A DNA stretch of 64,000 nt from Aphrocallistes beatrix (lineage: Eukaryota; Porifera; Hexactinellida; Sceptrulophora; Aphrocallistidae), in assembly GCA_963281255.1 (NCBI GenBank), contig OY725492.1, positions 3,091,104 to 3,155,103 on the forward strand, written 5' to 3'. The translations under genes and the position numbers were made by a program. The notes beneath the pieces were generated by a model. The model did not search any database. It was not told the origin of the DNA and worked only from the letters and a program-made list of their open reading frames with translations. Positions 44,797 to 55,591 of this stretch are shown piece by piece (position 1 is the stretch's first letter; each line of letters opens with the position of its first letter).

Positions 44797-45351
44797 AATT
44801 TGTGAATGAAATGGAACAACATAGGGCTCTGGTTAAGTCACCACTCGCGAATTATATCCCATGGCAATGTATTCCAATTGAGAGAGACGGAAATTGCTTT
44901 TTTCGTTGTATTTCTCACATCATATCTGGAATTCAAGATAATTACGAACTAATACGAGGTGAAGTATGCCGATTTATTGTTACGGAAGGTAGGGAGTTCA
45001 TTCAAAAGTATCTTCAGACTAAATTTTACAAGGACACTTCTCCCCTTACATATCTTAAAGAATCAGCAATGACACAATATGGTATATGGGCAAGTGATGT
45101 CGAGATTATTGCTGTCTCTAGAATGTTGAACACGAGTGTTTTCGTTGCGATGAAGAAAGATAGTCCAGGAGATGACTGGAGAAGAATAGAATGGCTGAGA
45201 TACTGCGGATGTCAAAATCCATAATCAATGTCCATTTACGTACATCAGTAATTACAATAATCATTTCGAACCTGTAACGCGAATGATGAATTGTGTATAT
45301 GATTCCTTTAGATCAAATGATTCTATAGAATCTAACATTGTCATTGATTGA
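44769..45351 (+). pseudogene. OTU-type cysteine protease (deubiquitinase-like), one frameshift
   Basis: The first 151 codons (to 45224) include the catalytic-Cys motif DGNCFFRCISHIISG with Cys43 (codon 44895-44897), RGEVCRFI, and YGIWASDVEI.A.S..LN, the classic OTU middle. The stop at 45222 comes just before the catalytic-His motif. Shifting by one base near 45200-45215 gives a frame with NYNNHFEPV (His at 45262-45264) that ends at TGA 45349-45351. OTU proteases cleave ubiquitin or similar chains. All expected motifs are present in order, so this is a nearly complete domain with a single break, either a true mutation or a base error. Confidence 0.82.
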
Positions 45352-45745
45352 ATTAATCAAGTAATATTATTTCGTCTATTGGGAAACATTTGCTAAGTAC
45401 GTTTTATAAGTCAATAATTTAAGTATTTGACGAGTCAAGGAAATCCTCTCGTAAAGCATCATTTACAGGGACGGTAGAAACGCTGTTAACAACAATTTTA
45501 CTGTTAATAGCATTGCTTTTTCCATCTCTGAATTTATTTATCATTAGTTACAACAATAAAACAGTATAGCGCACTATATCAGGTAATAACATAACCATTA
45601 TGCGGGTCAGTTTATCACAGTAATAACATATTCATTATGCGGGTCAGTCTATCACAGCAATAACATATCCATGGTGCGGGTCACTCTATCATGCGGGTCA
45701 GTATATCATGAAACAGGCCTTATATACAGTAGGCTATGCCTTAGT

Positions 45746-46480
45746 GTATTAGAATGCTATGGATATACGTATAAATATATATATCTGTAACGAATTGAAT
45801 GAAGAAACTGCCAGGCGTAGAAAGCTGATTTTTGGCATGTCTTTTGGGTATGGCTCCAGTAAGTTCTGAGCGCTCAAACGAAAATGTCGACTCATCATGG
45901 AATTATGACGTCATTGTTACATATTTTTAAAAAGTTATGCAATACAGTTATTCGAGCATAACTCAGCAATTATAGGAGATAGAAGGCTGAAATTTTAATA
46001 GAATGTGCATACTAACATACCTCACATATGTTGCGACCATCATCAAAAAATGATGACTCATCACTTTGTTATGAAGTCATCATTACGCATCAAAATTGTA
46101 AAAATTGCGATATCGAATATAACAGTAGGACAGACGTATTTAGAGATGTTATCTCCCTTATAATTCATCAATGTGTAACGAATTTGATTGAAGAAACTTC
46201 CAGGCACAGAAAGCTGATTTTTGGCATGTGGGGGTCTTTTGGCTATGGCTCCATTAAGTTCTGACCTCAGGCGAACATTTCTACTCATCATGGAATTATG
46301 ACGTCATTTTCACCTTTTTTTTATTAGAAATAATGTCTGGTTTCAGGCTTAGTGGTTGCCAATATCATTACGATTCATTTGGTTAATATGGTTTCAGTCT
46401 GTTAGGCGTATCCGATTCTTGTTATTATTGCAGCTCCTGTAGGGAGATGCCCTTATGGCATAAACTAAGTATCTCGTCCG
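45746..46480 (+). repeat. Family X copies X4 and X5 (inverted) in tandem
   Basis: X4 runs 45783-46165 from CTGTAACGAATTGAATGAAG through the CRE-like blocks to CAGTAGGACAGACGTATTTA; X5 restarts at about 46176 with GTAACGAATTTGATTGAAG and stops after TTATGACGTCATTTTCACC near 46315. 46320-46480 leads into the microsatellite and resembles the start of another interspersed repeat (CTCCTGTAGGGAGATGCCC). Confidence 0.65.
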
Positions 46481-46605
46481 TATGTATGTATGTATGTATG
46501 TATGTATGTATGTATGTATGTATGTATGTATGTATGTATGTATGTATGTATGTATGTATGTATGTATGTATGTATGTATGTATGTATGTATGTATGTATG
46601 TATGT
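46481..46605. repeat. (TATG)31 microsatellite
   Basis: About 31 uninterrupted TATG units. Long open frames on both strands here (MYVC and HTYI repeats) are artefacts of the repeat and not genes. Confidence 0.97.
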
Positions 46606-47315
46606 CTTTCCGTACGTGCGCTAAATCTAAAAAATCTAACAGTCAGATTTTTACCAAATTTCGCATTTAGGATTTCTTTATGGTGTAGGTGTACACCTTC
46701 AATATTTTTTCGCAAAATCTTTATCACTTCCGGTTTCTATAGGTATATATTTATATTTTAATACCTCCACTGCAAAGCTTTGTTTAAAGATACAAGTAAG
46801 ATCTCAACGCCTAGTGTAGGGCATTTCACAATGTAGGAACCCGATCTTCGCACTTTGAAAGTAATAATGCGATTATTTTAAGAGTTATTAGCTTATTAAT
46901 GTATGCATATTTTCACACTTTGAAAAAAATCTTAATTTTTACTTCTTGAAGCACAAAAATCAAATTTGTACGTGATTTCGCCGATACTCCTTCAAACCAT
47001 CACAGATATAGTCTTTTGAACCCTATAAATGAATTTATGCTCTTTTGTTCTGAGATCTTTTACATAGTATTCTCACTTTGCGGATTTTATGCCTCTTGGA
47101 CAGTGAAAAATTTCACATCTGATAAAAGAATAGATTTTTAGGAATCTGGTCCGGCACGCTTTAGTAAATCCTTAGATATTTTAAGCTCTTTTTCCCTAAG
47201 AGCTTCAAAGATGATGAACAACATTACGCTTGAAGATTTGAGTCCGAGTAAAAGAGTATTCGTGTAAAAGTTTGGGCATTGTTTGTGGTTTACACAATTC
47301 TCGGCCCATTTTTAT
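46606..47315 (+). other. Unassigned intron sequence after the microsatellite
   Basis: No exon recognised. The first ~140 bases (ATCTAACAGTCAGATTTTTACC) look like the continuation of the interspersed repeat that contains the TATG run. Confidence 0.4.
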
Positions 47316-47707
47316 TTAGTAACAGATACACTAAATCTGGCTTCAAATTCGTTTTCTTCACATTCAAATTATTCACTTTGTAAGCTTTCAACCTAATTAC
47401 TCTTTTAAAAGATTTAGTATTTTCAGCATTTGCTACCTTATGCCACATATCACGAGTTATCACCATTGTATATGATGGCATTGGTGGTATGAGGTGGCAC
47501 AGTTTGAAAATGTTTAACCTTGTGGAAGAGTAATCGAATGGAAAGAATATATTAAAGTGGGCATTTTGAATGTGGAGAATTCGAATTTAAAGCTAAATTA
47601 AGTGTATTTCTTACAAATGAAATGCCCTTGACTCGCTAAATAGCTTAGTATTATAACTACTTGTAAGGTAAATTTTGGGGTGTACGAATACTTTTGTCCA
47701 GACAGTG
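47316..47707. mobile_element. 'CACTGCCTGAACAAAAG' element, copy 3, left end lost
   Basis: Aligns to 2760-3136, including GGTGTACGAATACTTTTGTC and a degraded CAGACAGTG right end followed by TA. More diverged than copies 1 and 2. Confidence 0.75.
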
Positions 47708-48251
47708 TATATTTCTAAGACATATATCAGAAATATACCTTAATTTTTACAAATCTTTCTCATTAAAGTAATTATCGTTATTTGTTTTGAACCAATAGAC
47801 ACGTCAATTTTCATCAGAAGTAATATTAATAATTTATAATAATACTCTCCTATAAGTTTTGTTAGTATTCGCTTACTTCATCACAATCCTACTAGATAAT
47901 TTCAAGATTATTCTCATTCATATTTTCAAGTCGAAAAATAAGCTCGGCTAGGCTGGGTTGGAAAAGTTGGGGAAAATTGTAGGGGTTGTCCGAAGGGTAC
48001 CGGCTGCCAAATCGGACAGAACTTATATAAATAAAAGTTACCATTAACTTCACTAATGACTCTCTTTTGACTAAATTGATATCAAGGAATTCATTTCTGA
48101 TGTTAATTCTGCAATTAGACGCCAAATTATCAGTTCATCTTTTTTTCGGATAAAAATCTCATAGTGATGGGTTATATCAAAAATATTTACTTCAGTCAGA
48201 TTCATCTGAAGCTGTGTCCATCTCGGGCTCTGTTATGCAATATTTTTCCCG

Positions 48252-48645
48252 GTTGCAAATAGGTTCCACTCAGAACAAATTTGTTATAAGATTAGTCAAT
48301 TTACAAATTTGTTCTGGGATAAATTAAGACTGTGAATTATTCTATAACTTTATTACGATAACAATCATATTTTTGTTCTGGGTTATTTTTAACCTAGAAT
48401 CATTTGTATGGTCTCCTGATCCATTGCTGTATTTACTCTGGCTAATTTGATGGGAAGGTGTAAATACCAGTCATTATCGCACTACATACCCCTGTATTAT
48501 TTACTGTAATAAACAGAGTCTTATGAGCAAGTGCGGGACAAGTGCGACATGTCTGGCTTAAATATGGTACCTGAATAATGGAGCGGCATTTGTAAATTGA
48601 CTAATTTTATAACAAATTTGTTCCAAGTGGATCCTATTTGCAAAA
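48252..48645. mobile_element. Miniature inverted-repeat element, TTGCAAATAGG ends
   Basis: Arms TTGCAAATAGGTTCCACTCA / TTGCAAATAGGATCCACTTG followed by GAACAAATTTGTTATAA on both sides (about 55 bp). No frame. The surrounding 47708-48251 and 48646-49050 show nothing recognisable. Confidence 0.75.
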
Positions 48646-51600
48646 TCCACTAAAATATACATAAATGTCAATTTTAAAATACTTTGTAAATAGTAAATCT
48701 AAATACAAGCTAATTAGTACCTTCAGATGACTCCTTACGCATAACTTACCATTAATGTATACTCAAGTCCTTTCAAAAGTACTAATCACTATTGATTTTT
48801 GACAGCTAGTATATATCTAATGAACCCATTAATGTAATCCAGATAGCATTACCTATTCTCTCCTAATATCTAAAATAAATTTTAAGATAGTGTCAGAGTA
48901 CACGTTATACTAACCCGAATTGTAAACCGCGAAATTAAATACTGTATAGAAGAAATAGCTAAATAAATAAGAAGTATAATAAACTACATTACTGTCTAAA
49001 CCTAACAAAGATTGCCTCTACTCAGCTTGTGGTATGCTAATAACTTTAATTATATGACATCACTTCCCCTTTTTTATGTCATTTGCTCAGTACCGAAGAC
49101 TTTCTCATTGTATCCCATGGTACTGGTTCTCCAAAAAACTGTCTTCCGCCTTCTTCGCCCATACCTAGAATATGACTCATGTGCGTTATTGTCCACTGCT
49201 TCATTATCATATACATCCTCTCTGCTTTGCTTTAACTCGTAATCATCGGGACTGTGACCGAGGTCCTGAAACCGACTATGTATCATCTCTGTATTGTTGC
49301 ATTTTCATGGGCCCACCATCCGCAGTTAACACTGGGGAAGTTCCAACAAAACTGCGAAACACCCTACACCGATTTAGATGTACCCATTTCTCTTTACTGC
49401 TCTCCTAGTCTCTCAGTAATGCGTTCGCCCCTTTTCATGAAAGTACAATATACGGACCAATGAATACTGGGTCTAGTGAACTGATCCTCGCTTGATCCCT
49501 CAACAAAACCTGATCTACCTCCAAGATAGGTGAATCAACCTTTCCCCGGTCGTAAAACTTCTCATAGCTTAGTCGCGCTGCTGCTGCTGCGCTTTCGCTA
49601 GCTATCCCCTCCAATTTCTCTCATTTCGCACGTAATTCGTAATAATGTTCTTCACTTGAAACCTCCTCCGCACCTTGAACGATCTCCAACTTAGCATCTA
49701 AGCTGCTGCGCAATTCTTCCCCGTAGAAAATTTCATGTGGGCTTCGTCCCGTACTGCTGCTCTTCAATGAATTGCAGGTGAAAGTTACTTCTGCCAGTAC
49801 ATGGGGCCAGTCTCCCTGAAGCATTTTCCGATCTTCCAGTAGACAACGCATCACCTGTTTTACTGAGCCAATTGACCTTTCTGCCAATCGCCCTCTGGGT
49901 GATAAGGAGATGAACGTATTTTTTGTATCCCTAGTTCCAGGCATAGAGACTTAATGGCAGAACTTTTTATAAAGCCATCCCCCCTTCAGTGTCTTGATCA
50001 CGGTCTCAGTACGTTGATCGCTCATTGCTACAAGCTCAATTAGCCTCGTAAACATATCAACAATGAGAAGAAAACATCTGCTCCCATCTTCCGCCCAAGG
50101 TAGGGTAGCCATGTCCAGAGCAATTGCACTCCTTGGGGTGAGCTCTCCTACATCATAGGGCTGCAGTGTCTCCTTCGGTCGGGTGCTATACTTTGCTTTA
50201 TGACAAACCAAACACTCTGAGCAACACTTTCGTGCGTCTCGATCCATCCCTCTCCAAAGGTATTTCCGCCTCAAAGGTCAACTGTCCTCTCGTAATCGGG
50301 GTGATCTTGGCCATGCACCGTGCGACTAACAACGTTGATGGTACGACTATCTTTTTACCTCTCAGCAGGATTCCATCCGATACGTTCATAAGTAGCGCTT
50401 ATACCCACCTTTGGTCACCGCAGCCTCTTCTTCTAACTGCGTTATCGCAAATGCTATTGTCTCGTCTAGCATCTGCTCACTTTTGAGTCTGTCGATCCAG
50501 GCGGTATCTCCGGTAATCCTGAACACTTTGTCTTATCGTTCCTCGTCGTTTATTTCTTCGTCAAAAGTAGTTTGCCCTCGGCTTAAGCAATCTGCCACAA
50601 TGTTCTCCTTCCCTTTCTGGTAAACTATAGTATAGTCCCACTCCTCCAATTCCATGATCCACCTGGCGTATGTGTGTCGTGGGTCAGCCTGCTTTCGCAA
50701 CCACACTAAAGGATTGTGATCGCTGATCAAGTAAATGTGAGAAGCAGCCCTCAAGTACTTGTACCAATGTCTTGTTGCCGCGACTAATGCCCACGCTTCC
50801 TTCTGCCCGCACTATATTTCCTTTGAGTGTCATTAAGCGATGACGAAAAATAGCTCACAGACCTCCTTCGCTTCGAGAAGGACTGTTCTTGAGACAGAAC
50901 GGCCCCAATGGCATAGTCACTTGTGTCGGCCTCAATGTGGAACGGCTTGTTCCAGTCTGGAAACGCTAGCAAAACTGGGTGCTTCAATAAGAGCTGTTTT
51001 AGGTCTTCGAATCTTGCCTGCCTGACCTTGTTCTATACCCACTCCTGATCATTCGGGGTTAGCTGGTAGAGAAGCTTGATCGATTTGGGTGCGTGAAACT
51101 CGCTAAGCTTATTGGTCAGACTAGGACTTGGCTTGCGGTCCTGAGACGATATGATGTGCCCAAAAACTCACCCTCCTGATAACCAAAGCGGCACTTATCC
51201 TTCATGAGATGTATTCTAGCCTCACGGAGACAGTCTAGCACCTTGCGTAGATCGCTCAGAAGTTCTTCGAAATCTCTTGAGTGAGTTAGATAATCATCTA
51301 CATATGATTCAGTGTTTGTAGCCGTAGCTAACGCGGTATCTAGAATTCTCTGAAACGTACTTTGCGAATTGCATAATCCGAAAGGCATTACGTTCATCTC
51401 ATAATGTCCTCTGGGTATGCTAAAAGCGGTCTTCTCGATGTCCTCTTTCTTCACCCTCACACACCAATACGCGGACGCGGCGTCCATGAAAGAAAACACT
51501 CGACTACCCTGTAATTTGTCCAATATCGAATGCGGGTCGGGCATCACATAGGAATCTTTTTTGGTCATATTGGGTTTCTTAGGATCCGTAGCAAAAGCAT

Positions 51601-51969
51601 CGTCAAACTCCTTTAAGAGCACTAGTAGGGCGTCTCGCTGATAGTGTGATAGTCGCGGACTAACATCAAATCCGCTCGGCTCCTTTGGTTCCCATTTCTC
51701 GGAGCAGCGGGCAATTACGGCACGATCCAAGGTCGAGCCGCCTCTGAAAAAGGCAATCGGTCTTCGCCGGGCGCCCCCTAATCGGATTTCACATGCTTCC
51801 CAATCGAACTCTACGGACTTGAAATTTGACAAGAAATCCCTTCCTAAGATGAGAACCTGCTCAGCCGACTCGAGGACTTTGAACTCTCCCAAGTCTGCTT
51901 CCATGCTTGCTTTACCACTGACTTAGACTGGGCTACCACACAAGCCGAATACTTGGTCATCCGCTAGAC

Positions 51970-52291
51970 CAGAGTTGCACGCGGGCCGACTTTTCTTATC
52001 GGCCCGCGGGCCGGAAATCGGCAGGACTCCCCGCGATGACAACCGAGACGATATTTTTAATTGTTACGAGGTACCAATTAAGGAATACTTACGTAAATGG
52101 AACTTTGTTAGTTTCCACTTATTTGTGTTTGCAGAAACTCCCTCCCATAAAAGGATTCCCTAAGTGTCTCTCTATAGTTAGTAACTACAAAGTGGGCCAA
52201 AAATATTTATGCGGGCTTCTTGCGGGCCGCGGGCCGGGTTAACTTAAAAGTGCGGGCCGCGGTTACAAATTCCGGCCCGCGTGCAACTCTG
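51970..52291. mobile_element. CAGAGTTGCACGCGGGCC element, complete copy inside the gypsy remnant
   Basis: 322 bp with inverted ends CAGAGTTGCACGCGGGCC on both sides, inserted between the gag knuckle and the protease of the gypsy remnant. The flanks CGCTAGAC and CTGCGTCT do not form an obvious 8-bp duplication; flanking deletion is possible. Confidence 0.82.
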
Positions 52292-53052
52292 CTGCGTCTT
52301 CACTAGTTGAACCTAACGGAGGTGATACTACGTTGATTCTTCCTCCTCTAGTTGAGCTCTTGCTTTTGCTTTTGCATTCCTCGGGGTCATGTCCCTTGCT
52401 CCCGCATGCCGCGCAAATCCTCTTGAGACAGAATCTTAGCCATGACCCCGCTCCTTGCAGGTGTAGCACTCGTATCATGGGATCTGATCTCTTCTAGAAC
52501 TCCTTGAATATTGGGACCTTGACTGATTCTGTTTCACAATGTTGATATTATTCGCCACTTCCAGTTTGTCCTCATCGGGAATCGATTCCTTCAGCGCGTC
52601 CCTTGACATCGATGCTTCACTCGTCAGCTTAGCGATCTTATCGAAGTTACGGTAGCCGAAATCAAGCGATATACCTCTCTGGATCAACGCCTCTTTAACT
52701 TGAACTAAGAAATCCCCAGCTTGGACCTCCGTTTGCTCGTCCTTGTCTGCAAGTTCTCCCTTGGCCTTACCTTGCACCTCCTTTGTTAGCTGGGTCGACA
52801 TGAGAACGCATGCATACCGAGGATTCAACTTGGCCCTCTTCACGTCGCGTAGCAATCGGTAGAACAAATCTCCCACCTGTACTCCAGGACGCCACTTGGC
52901 CTCATTTAAGCGTTGTACTGCTTCAAACTCATCTATTGGGGGATCCAATCTACTTTTCATTAGTATGAAGGTATCCTTTAATGTATCTTTCCCAACCACC
53001 GCTCCTCTTGCTACCTCCCTCTCTTCGACACCGCGACAGACGTATGCAGGTA

Positions 53053-53334
53053 CAGTGGAACCTCCATAATCCGACATCATTTGAAAGAAGAATAATTTGT
53101 CGGATTTTGGAGGTAAAATAACCTCCATAATCCGACATTATTTGATAGACGAAAAATTGTCGGATTATACAGGTCGAATTTGCATTACTGGAAAATCATT
53201 AAATTGTCGGATTCCGGAATAGCGAGGTGTCGGATTATAGAGGTTGTTTTCTATAGAAAAACGATCCGTGAGCAGAAATGTCGGTTTAGAGAAATGTCGG
53301 ATTACAGAGGTGTCGGATTACGGAGGTTCCACTG
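53053..53334. mobile_element. TA-flanked miniature element, CAGTGGAACCTCCATAATCC ends
   Basis: 282 bp, inserted in the gag region. Ends CAGTGGAACCTCCATAATCC / CAGTGGAACCTCCGTAATCC, TA on both sides, with GTCGGATTA words throughout. Tc1/mariner type. Confidence 0.92.
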
Positions 53335-53511
53335 TAGCATGCTAATTGCGATCTTGATCCCTGCTTCTCCCTCAGCTACGAGAGGACCCACTGCAGCCGT
53401 AAATAAGGGTTCCGTTAAGTATTTTTATTATAATCATCATTTCAATCTTGTCAGTTTTGTCTACTGATACATTTATATAAGGCTTCAAAATCGTTAGTTA
53501 TTGAGCAAATC

Positions 53512-53950
53512 AAAGGGCGTATATCAAGTTTCGTTCACTGCTAAAAGATTCGAACAGGAACATCCACAATGATCTCGTGGAAGTTTGTGGAGATCAAGCA
53601 CTAGCTTATTCCACGGTTAGAAGATGGGCTCAACTATTCAGAGAGGGAAGAGACAGCATTGAAGATGAGCCTCGGACTGGTAGGCCTAAATCTGCAACCT
53701 GTGAACCCTCAATTGAGTTAGTTGGCGAATTTCTTCGAAATGACCCTTGCTGCTCTATTGAAGAGATTTCTCAGTATGCGGATATCTCAACGGGAAGTAT
53801 TTACCGCATTCTGAAGGAAGATCTCGGAGTAAGGAAGGTTTGCGCTCGGTGGGTATTTGCTGTCAGAGGCCCAGATGAAACAGAGGGTAGAATGTTGTGA
53901 AAATCTTCTTCTACAGTACGAAAAATTTCTGTATTCGCGTCAAGGGAGAC
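53512..53950 (+). pseudogene. mariner-type transposase N-terminal fragment
   Basis: Reads IKFRSLLKDS...VEVCGDQALAYSTVRRWAQ, EDEPRTGRPKS and SIEEISQYADISTGSIYRIL, the two-part HTH of mariner transposases (Mos1 type). A one-base shift near 53868 leads into CCENLLLQYEKFL, and the frame is then cut by the TA insertion at 53951. The catalytic DDD region is absent. Confidence 0.82.
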
Positions 53951-53952
53951 TA

Positions 53953-54701
53953 CAGGGTGGCTCATAAGTTCTGTGACAAGCTTCATTAGGTATAAAATTT
54001 CTTATACTCAAACAATCTTAGCTATTATGGTCTTTAGAGATTCTAAATCGAATATTCTCAATGATTTTAGAAGACTTTTCCAGTCTGGAACTGTGTTTTG
54101 TGTGGTGATTTTTATGGGGGAAAAATGTGTCCTGGCACGCAGCGAAAATCGAGTATCAGGACCCACTGCTTTTCAAATGATCATTCTAGAGTCTTCAAAT
54201 TCTACGAAAAATTGGCTCTTACATTTCCCTCGAACACTCTAAATTTGTAGAAATATAAGATGTTTATATCAGTACCTATTGAGAACCATTTGAATCAGAT
54301 TTTTGGTGATGTGAAAAAAAATTGGTGATTTTGCAAAATGTACCTAATTTGATCTCGTGAAATAATAACTTTCTCTCGTTTCTGATGATGAATTCAATGG
54401 ATTTATGAAATATTTCCATGGTGAATGAAAGGTATCTGGTGCTAAATCGTCATAGGACATCGATGATAAGGACATTTTTTACAGAAGTAGCGACTTGATT
54501 CTCGATTTTCGCTGCGTGACAGGACACATTTCCCCCCCATAAAACTCACCTACAAAACACAGTCCTTAGACTCGATAAATCTATTAAAATCATTGAGAAT
54601 ATTCGAATTACAATCTCTAAAGATCATAATAGCCAAGATTGTATGAGTATAAATTATTTTATACATAATGAAGCTTGTATCAGAACTTATGAGCCACCCT
54701 G
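53953..54701. mobile_element. CAGGGTGGCTCATAAGTTCTG family, complete copy, inside the mariner fragment
   Basis: 749 bp with TA flanks and near-perfect inverted ends. The interior arms hold GTGTCCTGGCACGCAGCGAA and its reverse complement. No frame. Confidence 0.9.
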
Positions 54702-54764
54702 TATTTCGAGAATATGTAATTAGATAACACATCAGCCATTGCTTAATATCAAATTGGTGGGGGG

Positions 54765-55248
54765 CAGGGTTGGGTTCAATTATATTTTTATATTCAATTA
54801 CAATTACAATTACAACCAATTCGAATTTATAATTATAATTATAATTACAATTACAAGCAACTTTCTTTTCTAATTATAATTACAATTATAATTATAATTG
54901 AGAAGATATTCACAATTACAATTACAATTACAATTACAAAAATGATGCGTGTATATCTTTGGTGAAGATATTTATGGTGCACAGGAACCATGAAAAAGAT
55001 TGAATCCATATGCTTACTCGTAAAGTTGTCAACTTACACTTACCGATTCCCGAGAAACACCGAACACAACGATATCAAAACAATAATGTAAAGAATTAAC
55101 ACATGTATGGGAATTGTAAGCGTGGCTTTAGCCTTTAGGTATAATTTAGACGTAATTATAATTATGTACTTCAATTACAATTACAATTACAATTACAAAA
55201 TTTTTCAATGCTCAATTACAATTACAATTATAATTGAACCCAACCCTG
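54765..55248. mobile_element. hAT-type element with (AATTAC)n arms
   Basis: Ends CAGGGTTGGGTTCAATTA on both sides and a perfect 8-bp duplication GTGGGGGG (54757-54764, 55249-55256). The arms are runs of AATTACAATTAC. The terminal CAGGGTTGGGTT is shared with 21828-22304, so both probably use the same transposase. Confidence 0.93.
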
Positions 55249-55425
55249 GTGGGGGGTGATCAGTACTTTTGAAATGACCTAAGTAGTACTTGTATATTTG
55301 ATATAACTCAACAGTTCGGATTAGCCGTGTTGGTGATAACGAGGTTATATTCTATTATATTACTGTGTGTATAAGATGCAGTTTTAATTGTGAATTTTAA
55401 TTGTTTTAAAATAATATCTATTTAG

Positions 55426-55591
55426 GTTTACTTCCAATTCAACTCACAGAGCGTGAGTTGAGAGATCAATGGGAGAGAGAGTTTGACAAGAGATTCGTAC
55501 AGCCTACACTTACCACTCTAGACTCTGATGTACAGAGGCAGATGGACCAGGTATTGAGCGAAAAGAGAATTGCAAATAACCCACTTTTAAG
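55426..55591 (+). CDS. RNF213: RNF213 C-terminal exon a
   Basis: Acceptor ATCTATTTAG; needs one base from the preceding exon and leaves two (AG before GTAATT). The peptide LTERELRDQWEREF ... SEKRIANNPLL matches the human LSTKEMRNNWEKEI ... SQDKRISSNPV block, which lies after the RZ finger. First exon found after the 25-kb blank. Confidence 0.87.

Larger units (their letters stand above)
44496..45714 (+). mobile_element. Inverted-repeat element carrying an OTU-protease frame
   Basis: 1,219 bp. Terminal inverted repeats of at least ~110 bp start GTTTCATGATATACTGACCC; each holds four TGACCCGCA words at irregular spacing (possible transposase sites). AGGCCT is present at both flanks (44490-44495, 45715-45720) and once in the empty site TATAAGGCCTCACAG at 42483, giving an apparent 6-bp duplication. 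The only coding content is the OTU-type frame at 44769-45351. No transposase is seen, so the element is non-autonomous or the frame itself is its conserved protein. Confidence 0.85.
42469..45738. mobile_element. Palindromic CATAGCC...GGCTATG element, copy P3, with two nested elements
   Basis: Arms are reverse complements centred near 43960. Ends CATAGCCTACTGTATATAAGG; flanks CCTTGGT (42462-42468) and CCTTAGT (45739-45745), a 7-bp duplication with one mismatch. The left arm carries the insert 42731-43685 and the right arm the OTU element 44496-45714. Because the host is a palindrome, each insert's empty site can be read in the opposite arm. Confidence 0.88.
49050..53460 (-). pseudogene. Decayed Ty3/gypsy retrotransposon (gag-pol), minus strand
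   Basis: Reads right to left. Gag from about 53400, split by the miniature element at 53053-53334. CCHC knuckle CAACGSKGHDPEEC near 52410. Protease end (LILGRDFLSNF) and reverse transcriptase with FMDAASAYW, FGLCNSQSTFQR and YVDDYLTHS at 51116-51904; about 80 residues before MTKKDSYVMPDP are deleted. RNase H (FHIEADTSDYAIGAVLSQEQ, SDHNPLVWLRK) at 50533-50987. Integrase zinc/core segments at 49621-50274, and a C-terminal tail to about 49074. Many frameshifts and stops. No long terminal repeats were recognised at either side. Confidence 0.88.

Noticed and set aside
46425..46761. Open frames on both strands encoding MYVC and HTYI repeats
   Set aside because: They are products of the (TATG)n microsatellite, which is open in several frames.
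49012..49463. Overlapping + strand open frames near 49 kb
   Set aside because: They are reverse shadows of the gypsy integrase tail on the minus strand.
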